32,321 nucleotides of DNA from the NCBI GenBank assembly GCA_019096195.1, contig JAGTXK010000053.1:1-32321 (forward strand), read 5' to 3'. Shown piece by piece: positions 20,331-29,031 of this stretch (positions are counted from its first letter, which is position 1; every line of letters starts with the position of its first letter). Source of the DNA: Boletus sp. NGJ (Eukaryota; Basidiomycota; Agaricomycetes; Boletales; Boletaceae). The notes under the pieces are model-generated. The model saw only the letters and a program-made list of their open reading frames with translations. It had not been told where the DNA came from and ran no database searches. The translations under genes were made by a program, and so were the position numbers.

Positions 20331-20994
20331 GATGGACCGTGACAAGAACAACTCTGACGGATATTGCTACATTGGCAAGCAGATGCAGTACATGCAGCGT
20401 CATTACCGAAGCTGTGAGGCGTATTTTCCGTGTGGGGTTGTAAGCACCCCACGTCCGCATGGTTTGAATTAAAGAGATGGTCAACCCAGGTGCATGCCAA
20501 CTAGAGCGATCTATTTCCGAGGCTTCTAGAGTAGGAGAGGGGCTTAGACTGCCATGAGGGGACCACGTTAGTGTTCGGCCCGCGCTTGTGACTATATCGG
20601 AATGATATGAATAGTTGCGCTTCTTTGCGGTGTACCCTCGCTGTGGTAGTTCTCCAAATCTCGCTGTTGGATCAAAATGCGCAGGCTCATCTGTGATTAT
20701 CTAGAGAAGAACTTACTTATCAGTCACTGGCGACGTTCAAGTTCCATGTGGGTGGTTGTGCCACATCGCCCAAATAAGGCCACACAACCGTCTCAGTCAT
20801 CCAGAGCCCCATCAACCAACTGAAGAGCCCTGCCAGCGTCGAACCACATCCCATCTTTCTCTTTTTCCCTCATCCCCCCCTGGCGAAAGCCAAAGCCTGG
20901 ATTTTGTCTTTCAGACTACCAGTCCAGCTCAAGCTTTGCGAAGGCTCATCATCCAAGATCTCGATTTGTTGTACCCGTCAACTCGCACGCCGCG
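20331..20994. promoter_or_regulatory. Upstream region of the MYND gene
   Basis: About 660 bp with no convincing gene. The last 200 bp are C/T-rich (20840-20990), as is usual for fungal core promoters and 5' UTRs. No clear TATA box was seen at the expected distance. Confidence 0.3.
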
Positions 20995-23965
20995 ATGCGA
21001 GAAGCAAACTTTGCATTTCCTGCCCAAAACAGGGCCTGTGTCTGTATTTCATCCCAGCTTTACGACAGAAGGGGTCTGTTCTCTCCGTCTCTCTGATTTC
21101 TTCCGATTTTTTTTTTCTGATTTCAATTCTGTCGGTAGCACTCGACACCACCTCCCCGTTGCCACTATTTAACTCCCTTCACCATCTCACCTATTTAACG
21201 TCGACTTCCCCACGAATACGCGAAATAATGACCATGGATGGCGGTCTGGAGCGTCTCGTGCGCATTCTGTACGACTTTTGCATGTGCCCACCACCGCCAG
21301 AAAACCCGAACGTCATCTACGGCCTCTCTCCACCCAACACACGTCCTCCGAAGCTGGTTCCCACGCTCAATCCGCCGACATTCGATAAGCATGCCGCGTA
21401 CCGTTTTTCACTCGCCTTTCAATGCGTGGTTAATATCGGCGTGAGGGGGAGTGAGCGGATCCGGAGCCGAGTCGTGCAAGCTGGGACCCTTGATGTTGTT
21501 GGTTGTATTCTTGAAGCCTGGTTGGCGAACAAGGGGTTTGCTGTCGGTCCGAGCTCGAGTGCAACGGGTTTACCGAGGGAATCACGCGAGCAACGTCTCG
21601 CCAGGCGACAGGCGCTGGCAGAACAAAGACAAAGAGATGGTGCCGCAGAACTAACCCGGGCTCTACAGAGGCAGATTGCTGCTGAAGAATCTGTTCGTCA
21701 AGAGCATACCCACGCTGAAGTGAATGCGTTCATTGATGAAGTGGATTGCGTTCTTTGCCAATGACGTTTGGGTACTAACTCCCCCCTTTCAGGATGTCTC
21801 GATGGTGGATGTTTCTGTCGATGGAACATCCGACATCTCAATCATCATGGACGTGTCGTCACAACCAGTATCTATACCAGTAACATCACACCAGCGACGA
21901 TCATACGGCCGACATTCATCGCCATCTCCACGCGAGATCGATACTGATACTTCCGCTGATACCTCGACAAATGCAACACCGTCATCTAGAACCCCTACCG
22001 CGACAGTCGTGAACGGTCGTGAACGCAGTGGCACGATCATCGCCCGTCCCATGTGGGATGAGCCGCCGGGAGCGAACCTCACGATCAGGTCTCGCCCGCT
22101 TCGTACCCGTACACGGATACCCACGTCTCCGGACGAATCAACGGATAACTCACGGCCCGAGACGGAAACTGAGGATGATGGCGACGGTGACGTAGATATG
22201 GACCAGTCCCAAGATACTGACGATACCACCGCTTCTACGCATGCAACCCTGCCTCGTGCCCCCCGAGTTCAGGCCCGCTCTATAACCCAGCGCCCACGAC
22301 GCACGGTAGGGATCATAGCCGATGCCCCGGAAACGGCTCCTTTAGAGGTAAACGCCGATGCACATATTATTATCAACCACGGACAGGGCGGCGGCGTGGA
22401 CGGCGAGGGTGTCGGTGTGGTTGGTGTGGAGGATGGCATCGTGTCGTTGGAACCCAACGACGATTTTGCAATGGGTGCACCACCTGGGGCTCCCGGTGCC
22501 ATGGACGACACCGCACCCCGGAATATGCTTGGCATGGACGCACCTGTGCTGGATAGACGCACACGCACTGCCCCTGATGCGACGCCGCGAGCGACAGTGG
22601 TAGCGCTCCCCCCTTCTGGTCCGGTTGCAGCTGTACCTGTCGGTACGATCCGTGGTGGCATCACCGGAGCCACTCGTGATCACGCAACTACTCCACCAAT
22701 TCCCACCCTAGGACGCACGCCAAGCCATGTGCATCACCACCGTGATACTGATTCGGGGCCATACAAGGACGAAGATGTTTTACTCAGTCTGCAACTCTTG
22801 GCTTACCTGAGCAAGTACCCACACGTAAGACAAGCGTTTTACAAGCAGCGGGTGTCATTCCATCCTGCTGCGGCTAATCTCCCTATTAATCGTGCCACTC
22901 CACAACCGGTTGCTGGCCCGAGCATGGCGCGGACTGCGCCAACCCAACCCGCTAAGGAAATCCATGGTTTCTTCCGCGCGTTGGCATCTGCTACTGCGAG
23001 AGGCAAGGAAAAAGAGAAGGCACCTGTTGCGGCGACTAGTACTGCGACAACGACCTTGACCACTTCTCCGCGGATGACGAACGTCTTTTCTCTCGTAGAA
23101 CGATTCACGTTCCGGCCGAGTTCATCGGAGAATGACTTACCCAACCCTCCTCCGAAGCTCCCTCCAGAGATCCAATATTGGGCCGGTGTTATAATGAGGA
23201 ATGCGTGTCGGAAAGACGACAGTAGGGGTGGTATTCGGCAGTGTGCCAACAGTGCGTCCTTTGTCTCTGCACTGGGTCATTCTTGATTCACCGTATTGTC
23301 TTCCAGTGCTTTGTGGTAAATGGGAATCGTACCCTCGAGAGTTCGCCAAGTGCAGGCGATGTCGAAAGGCAAAGTATTGCGGAAAAGAATGTCAGAGTAC
23401 GGCATGGAGTGAGGGGCATCGATTCTGGTGTAGTGCAAAAGACGGAGAAGACGTTGAAGAGCTTGTACACGATCATGCGCACGGGCCGGATGGAGCCGAT
23501 GGAAGTGCCGCTGCCCGGGCGGAGAGGCGAGCGGAGAGGGAGCGTCTAGCGCGAGAAAGAGCAGCGGCAGCAGGTGTTCCAATTCCGATCAACCAAGTCC
23601 AACTAGTGTCCCCAAATTCGCTTCCTCCGTCGACATTAACAGCGCAGCCCTCGAGACAACGTGTGACGGCGTTGCCCCCGAACGTGCCCCAACCCATACC
23701 TTCCCCAACATCCCCGGCGTACGCGCAATCGCGCAATCGGAGAAGAGCGGAGACTGTTTCTGGAGCGACGACTGTCGTTGGGATGACTCCCCAAGGGCGA
23801 CCGGTGTATCGGCATGAAGTTGCGTGGCTCGCTGATGGCCGGGGACGAGATCCGGAGCAAGGTGCTGGAGGTGGTACTCCCGGGCCAGCACATGCACATG
23901 CGCCACTAGGAAACATGATCTGGGAATCAACTACGCAGGGCGACAATAACATAGCATTGGGGTGA
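20995..23965 (+). CDS. MUB1: Mub1/SamB-like MYND zinc-finger protein
   Basis: Four exons (20995-21073, 21139-21740, 21793-23251, 23307-23965) encode about 932 residues. Introns are 65 nt (GTCTGT...GGTAG), 52 nt (GTGGAT...TACTAAC...TTCAG) and 55 nt (GTGCGT...TCCAG). Residues 1-200 are the conserved N-terminal region (NFAFPAQNRACVCI, MDGGLERLVRIL, AYRFSLAFQCVVNIGVRGSE, VVQAGTLDVVGC). Residues about 210-690 are low-complexity, S/T/P- and D-rich. The MYND finger is complete, with zinc ligands C711, C716, C729, C732, C738, C742, H751 and C755, and its second cysteine is reached across intron 3. The tail is A/P-rich. Yeast Mub1 works with the Ubr2/Rad6 ubiquitin ligase to degrade Rpn4, and Aspergillus SamB affects morphogenesis. 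Transfer of either role here is inference. The donor of intron 2 could instead be GTGAAT at 21720 (seven residues shorter). Large antisense ORFs inside exon 3 are shadows. Confidence 0.9.
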
Positions 23966-24588
23966 CCCTTCTCGTCGCTGTTACTAATTATTTCCATTGT
24001 ACTTTTTCTTCCTCGACCTCCCACCGCGCTACAGACCTTCCATTGAAAGCACTCCATGGCTCAGTATACAGCTGTTGCCCCTTTCCCCGTATATTACGCA
24101 GCTGCCTCCTAGGCCTCATCCAATGCATCTGTCACACGTTTACGATTCATCCATCGATTCAGACCCATCTCTCATTTGACTACATAAACCAAATGAACCA
24201 CCCCACCGACCATTGCTCGTTGACATTGCTATCTACAGGTATAAATGTTTGCGGACCTTCTCTGTCGCTCGTTTAGTTGAGCGCTCGACCCAGGTGCCAT
24301 ACTTGTAATTTGTCGCTACAGGATGTCTACCATTACCTATACATCATGATCCCGTTTAGCATTAGTTTTGCACGTCTGGGTGCTGACCATCTTGCTCCCG
24401 AGTATCATATATCTATTCATTCAGTAGATCCAAGTTAACTTATAGATGCCAGCTGCGACGAGAGTCAACAGGCGTGTGATTCCATCGGGGGGCGAAGAGA
24501 AAACGTTCCCACGCTTGAACCTCACTTCTCCAAACTCACACATTATCCGTTCTCGTAGTCGTCGAACACAGTTTACAACTGAACCGCC
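23966..24588. other. Intergenic stretch between the MYND gene and SDHC
   Basis: Holds the 3' flank of the MYND gene and the promoter of SDHC. No conserved coding block was found. C/T-rich tracts are scattered through it. The ORF at 24446-24721 overlaps SDHC exons 1-2 in another frame and is a shadow. Confidence 0.4.
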
Positions 24589-25440
24589 ATGTCCACCCGT
24601 GCCGTTGTCGGTCTTTCCCCCTCTCTCAGACGAGCCGCATTTGCGCGAAAATTCGGTGCGTGATCGGAAGAACTTGAGAGGTCGTTTGTGTGCTGACATT
24701 GCGAAGCTGTTGCTTCAGTAGTTAGGAATCAGGTCGCGCTGCGATCTGCGATTGGGAAACGGTACAACTACTTTTTGCATTTGCATGGTCGCACGGCATG
24801 GACTCAATTGGCCTTTTAATTCTCTTGTGCGTGTGTGTTCTTAGCGGTATACAGACACAATCGCTTCCTCCGTCCGCCTCGGAAGGGATCTTGAATGAAC
24901 AACGCTTGAAGCGGCCTTCGAGTCCTCATTTTACTATTTATCAGCCCCAATTGACGTGGTTGGGTTCTATCGCACACCGAGTGGCCGGTGGAGGACTCAG
25001 TGCACGTGAGTTTCCCTTTTGTCGGGTTTTTGACGCGACATGTTCGTTGCACGCGCAACCTCTCATATTGACGCTACGACGTTGCAGTCCTCTACGGATT
25101 CTCCCTCGCATACCTCATTGCCCCTGGCACGTTCGACAGTGCCCACGTGATTGAGTTCGTGGCGGGATTACCCGACTATGTGAAGACGTCTGCCAAGGTG
25201 GTGCTTGCAGCGCCGTTTGCGTTTCATACGTGGAATGGCGTCCGCCATCTCGCGTGGGATATGGGTAAATGTACGTCTATGCCCCCCACTTCCCCTTGCT
25301 TTTTTTTTTTTTTGCCAGGTTACGATGAGGCTGACTTTTATCGTTGCGGTCTAGTCATGAGCGTGAAAGGTGCCTATAACGCTGGATATGCCGTCCTCGG
25401 TGCGACGGCACTTTCGACCGCGTACCTCGTGTGGTTGTAA
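24589..25440 (+). CDS. SDHC: Succinate dehydrogenase cytochrome b560 subunit (complex II, SdhC/Sdh3)
   Basis: Membrane anchor of mitochondrial complex II; it helps bind heme b and ubiquinone. Five exons (24589-24655, 24707-24761, 24845-25005, 25088-25270, 25355-25440) give 183 residues, normal for fungi. Introns are 51, 83, 82 and 84 nt with GTGCGT, GTACAA, GTGAGT and GTACGT donors. Residues 1-45 are an R/S/A-rich mitochondrial presequence. N58[21 protein letters not shown] is the family signature and includes quinone-site residues around S67-S93. Three hydrophobic helices follow at about 82-107, 128-147 and 160-183. H141 in HTWNGVRH is the expected axial heme ligand. The gene looks intact. 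The short N-terminal exons were placed by splice sites and frame, so they are slightly less sure than residues 41-183. Confidence 0.93.
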
Positions 25441-25809
25441 AGGCGCGGGTTTGGGTCGTGGATATGGGACGTACATGCCCGCCTGTCGTTGTCTCTTTTT
25501 GTCGAACTCGGAAAGTAAATTGAACGTGTATCTTTCCAAATTATGGATATGGCCCACCCGAAGAAGTCAACTCTGGGGTAAGGGTGATGGATCGTTGCGA
25601 AAATGTGCATTGTGTGTTGTGGTCGACGATGCGGACGTGTGCTTTCGTCCGCTGGAGGCATGGTTCTATATAGTAATATTGATCAGTCATGATATGCAAA
25701 AGTGTCAATGCGCCCACAGAACACAACAAGCTTACGAGGTGTACTGCTTTGGTGCTGAAACAAACCGATTTCTATCCAAGTCGAACAATGGGAATAGCTG
25801 GTCCTGCGA
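25441..25809. other. 3' flank of SDHC and intergenic DNA
   Basis: No recognisable coding content. ORFs here are short and in different frames on both strands. The stretch ends at the TATA box of the next gene. Confidence 0.35.
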
Positions 25810-25818
25810 TATAAAAAA
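25810..25818 (+). promoter_or_regulatory. TATA box of the first small H-H-NC paralog
   Basis: TATAAAAAA lies 74 bp before the ATG. A CATCAGCTCC element (25848-25857) lies 34 bp before the ATG and recurs at the equivalent place in the second paralog. Confidence 0.6.
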
Positions 25819-25891
25819 TCGCCTGCGAAAGACTTGAGCCCAATCTCCATCAGCTCCCCACCCTTGAAAATACAAAGTTCTTGCCATACCC

Positions 25892-26460
25892 ATGTCTGGA
25901 AGCAGTAAGTCATTCTCAAAATCTTTGCGCGCGCGTCGTCGGCACTTTGTCTCATCATCACCCCAGCGCCCACCTCTCTTACCCCAGAATCACCTTTTCC
26001 AACCGTACTCGACCCCGTGCGCGTCCCCCCAGGCTACTTTCCCATCGAAGTTGTGCAGTTCTGGCGCGGGGAGTACCGGCCGCGCCATCCTTTACCCTTA
26101 CACTGGGCCATCATCGTCCGCACGTCCCCCGAACGCGGAAACTGCCACGAGATCGTCGGTGACATAGACACCTACGCGACGCAAGACCGCTTCGATATCC
26201 CGCTCCTAAAGGGCGGCGATTGGCGAGGCAACCATGTCATCGGATACGTCTCGCCCGCTCGGTTGGATGATCTGCTGAATCATATCGCGCTCGTACCAGT
26301 GGTACGTCATCGGTTCGGCTGGAACTGCCAGAACTGGGTGTACGAGGCGTTGAAGGGGCTCAGGGATCCCGAGCTGTATACGGACGCGAACATGAGCTTT
26401 GGGACGTTGCAGACGCAGATGTGGTGCCTTTTGGATGCCTGGGAGGTGGCCGATATCTGA
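25892..26460 (+). CDS. Small H-H-NC protein (papain-like/LRAT-like fold suspected), paralog 1
   Basis: Two exons (25892-25904, 25967-26460; 62-nt intron GTAAGT...CCCAG) encode 168 residues. The acceptor was chosen because it keeps the sequence parallel to paralog 2 (TPESPFPTVLDP versus APESLLPTILDP). The core has H50 in LHWAIIV, H65 in CHEIVGD and C125 in WNCQNWV. A histidine on a beta strand near the N-terminus and a later NC on a helix recall circularly permuted NlpC/P60 and LRAT-type enzymes or related fungal DUF proteins; this is a resemblance, not an identification. The order H then C and the length of about 170 residues fit. There is no signal peptide or membrane helix, so it is likely cytosolic. 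Possible roles (peptidase, acyltransferase, deamidase) are open. Confidence 0.75.
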
Positions 26461-27360
26461 GCGGAGCAAGGAAGGCCTGGTCCAAAGTGATTGTGAACGA
26501 TGTTATGTAACATCTTTTCGCGCAAATGAATTCGTCGGCAAAGCCAAAGCGTCATTGGCTTCATGATCAGCTCAATAGCTCGGGTCCGAGTTGAGGGTCG
26601 TTTCCCCATTCATCTTTGACCGATGCGCAAGTAGAAATGCAGATGTTCGAAACCAATATTCGCGAAAAATATCCAAGTTGACTTGGAAGGTTTGCGATGC
26701 AGTATCGGAAAACCTCAATATCCAATGCTCTACAGAGGCCAGAACGTGATACCAGTCTGAGTCACCCCGCGGGGGTTAGCCACTTTCAGCGGTGTCCACT
26801 CTAGATCTCCATGAGTCCATCGACAGAACCCAAGAAAGTGCACATGACTTTCGGGACGGAGGATGAGTGGGTACATTCAGAACACGATTGATTATAGGTA
26901 GAGTTTTTTACATGGCAAAACTCTGACGACGGTGGTAAGCAATTCTGGAAATCTCCCTGAGCGTTTTGATGCTGACGTCAACGACGGAACAAGACAGCAC
27001 AATGCAGGGACGGATCTCTTATTGTGAGTCTTGTATCGTCTGCCCAAGGGCGACTAACTGGGAATACCCGGCGTAGTACCAGGCTCCATTGTGTAATTGC
27101 CCAGTACTCATTAGCTCCACAGTAGGATAGACCGATGGATCAGATCATGATCCCCCGTTTTCCTGCATTGTTCATGCTTGTCTATGCCACCGATATCACT
27201 TGATAATCAGTCGTCACATGGAACGACGTCAAAGCGCCAATACCACAGCTTGAATGACGACCCCATTGGTATGACAAAGGAGGCGTGCTCGTGAAAGGTG
27301 CTCACAGTCCAATTGATCCCCACTCACAGCGAACAAAGAGAATGGATGAGGCCAGTGCGG
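26461..27360. other. Intergenic stretch between the two paralogs
   Basis: About 900 bp with no ORF longer than about 75 codons in a believable frame and no RNA gene. It is not an obvious repeat of any other part of the window. Confidence 0.4.
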
Positions 27361-27369
27361 TATAAAAGG
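27361..27369 (+). promoter_or_regulatory. TATA box of the second small H-H-NC paralog
   Basis: TATAAAAGG lies 83 bp before the ATG. CATCAGCTCC (27411-27420) lies 31 bp before the ATG, matching the layout of the first paralog. Confidence 0.65.
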
Positions 27370-27451
27370 TGGCGTCTCCTCAGGATCGGTGAAAAATATC
27401 AGTCCTCTCTCATCAGCTCCAACCCTTACAGTACTGACCTCATCCCACACG

Positions 27452-28000
27452 ATGTCTGGAAGCTGTAAGTCGCTCTTGTGCGTCGTGGACTCTCTATCTC
27501 ATTATTCCCCAGCATCCTTCGCCCCAGAATCCCTTCTACCAACAATACTCGACCCCGTGCAGGTCCCTCCAGGCTTCTTCCCCATCGAAGTCGTCCAGTA
27601 CTGGCGTGGCGAGTACATCCCAGGCTGTCCAATACCCTTGCACTGGGCTATCATCGTCCGCACGTCCGCTCGACGCGGGAACAGCCACGAGATCGTTGGC
27701 GACATGAACACATTCACGACACAAGATTGTTTCAATATCCCGCTCCAAGAGCGCGACGACTGGCGAGGCGGCCACGTCATCGGATATGTCTCGCCGGCTC
27801 GGTTGGATGACCTGCTGAACCATATTGCCCTCGTGCCAGTGGTTCGTCACCGGTGGACCTGGAACTGCCAGACCTGGGTGTATGAGGTATTGAAGGGGCT
27901 CAATGATCCCGAGCTATATACGGACGTGAACCTAACTTTGGGGGCATTGCAGACGCAGATGTCGTGCCTCTTAGAAGCATGGGAACTGGGCGAGATCTGA
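27452..28000 (+). CDS. Small H-H-NC protein (papain-like/LRAT-like fold suspected), paralog 2
   Basis: Two exons (27452-27464, 27513-28000; 48-nt intron GTAAGT...CCCAG) encode 166 residues. It is highly similar to paralog 1 over the whole length: PPGFFPIEVVQYWRGEY, HWAIIVRTS, SHEIVGDMNT, HVIGYVSPARLDDLLNHIAL and DPELYTDVN. The putative active residues are all kept as H48, H63 and C123 (WNCQTWV). The later acceptor CCCCAG|AAT would create a TAA at the junction, so the first CCCCAG is the working one. The exon-intron position, the 13-nt first exon (MSGS plus one base) and the promoter motifs are the same as in paralog 1, so this is a tandem gene duplication with both copies apparently intact. 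Confidence 0.75.
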   Translation: MSGSCKSLLCVVDSLSHYSPASFAPESLLPTILDPVQVPPGFFPIEVVQYWRGEYIPGCPIPLHWAIIVRTSARRGNSHEIVGDMNTFTTQDCFNIPLQERDDWRGGHVIGYVSPARLDDLLNHIALVPVVRHRWTWNCQTWVYEVLKGLNDPELYTDVNLTLGALQTQMSCLLEAWELGEI

Positions 28001-28844
28001 ATAGACGGTGAGGGAGTGTGGACAAGAACAAACAATATGTAGTTGTGCGTGTAAAGCTTCAGCAAGTTGTATTAGTATCGGGCCGTGACCTAGACATTTG
28101 TATCCGTGTTATGAGCCTACCGAAACGATCTTGGAGCTTGCGTTGAATTGTCAAGGCTAAACCACGATATATATCCCGCTTCACGTTGAAGGTATCCTTG
28201 TCATCGATGAGAATATGATGCTGAAAACCCCAAAAGAATGTCTGCGGGACGTTGATGCAGATGATCAAGCTGCACATTTGAATTGGGCCGCTGCATCATG
28301 AGGCAAGGTGGGGAAAGGATTTTCCGTTTCCACTGGAGTGATGTAGACGGTTGAACCTGAGCTGGAAGGGTGCATGTCCGGAAACGAGTTAGAAGATGGC
28401 CATCGCACAGCGCGTGGGGAGGTCTTCGATGAGGTTCAAGAGTTGAGTGGTGAATTCGGCGCGTCCTGAAGAATTTATATGTGAAAAAGCTGTATTCCGA
28501 GGCGCGTTCGTCATGGTCATGGCTTTGCTGTTCAGGGTTAATCTGTCTTTGGGATGGGCCTAATTTTTCCTGGTAGATTACCCACGTCTTGTCCCTCCTG
28601 GTTGTCGGTGAGGCCTGAGGCTCTGGTCCTTGGAACCCCATAAGGTAGGCTGAATTCCGTGAAGTACGATCGCAACGGTGGCTCATAGGGAGGAGCAGGC
28701 GAGGCGCGCGATGCGAGGGAGCCAGCTCACTGGCAATGACGAGAAGATGTGCCGCCAGCACTGCCACCTGACTCACTCCTGAACGGACTACCTTCTAATA
28801 CCAGGATAATCGTTACTTGAGGGACCGCTCCCAGTTCCTCAATG
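28001..28844. other. Stretch without a resolved gene
   Basis: A minus-strand ORF of 191 codons (28201-28776) and another of 72 codons (28059-28277; VPQTFFWGFQHHILIDDKD) overlap in different frames. The second reads more like protein than the first. Neither shows a family motif or splice structure. It may hold remnants of the duplicated 3' end of the alcohol oxidase gene or an unrelated relic. Confidence 0.3.
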
Positions 28845-28975
28845 GCCGCAACCATCTCCCCCGGCCAACGACGCACTAGAGTTCGTATTCTAACAAGGGA
28901 AATTGTCAGTTAGTCGCCTCGGACAGGCATGTTGCCAAACGTTGCCCGGACAGATGGACAAGTCTACCTCTGCTT
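28845..28975 (-). pseudogene. Second, decayed copy of the last two alcohol oxidase exons
   Basis: The minus strand reads an acceptor, LSICPGNV, a spacer of intron length ending TTGTTAG, then NTNSSAS (28894 downward). This parallels DMSICPTSVGN plus NTYSTALLIGEK of the main gene (29032-29220) exon for exon. The flanking intron DNA is partly similar too. The copy then runs out of frame (GGDGCGH and a stop). It is a remnant of a tandem duplication or of a second gene copy whose upstream exons are gone. The word LSICP is typical of other alcohol oxidase paralogs, so the copy may come from a different family member. Confidence 0.65.
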
Positions 28976-29031
28976 CGGTATGTAGCTACATTTCCGTAAC
29001 GCTCTGGAGAAGCTACACCTCCCGCTATGTA

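Noticed and set aside
15780-20400. STE3-type pheromone receptor
   Set aside because: I looked for seven hydrophobic segments and the LPLPWH-type motif on both strands and found none.
21789-22673. Large minus-strand ORFs (146 and 134 codons) inside the MYND gene
   Set aside because: They mirror a GC-rich low-complexity exon with confirmed flanking splice sites; their composition is repetitive and unlike protein families.
24446-24721. 91-codon ORF before SDHC
   Set aside because: It overlaps SDHC exons 1 and 2 in another frame and lacks any recognisable feature.
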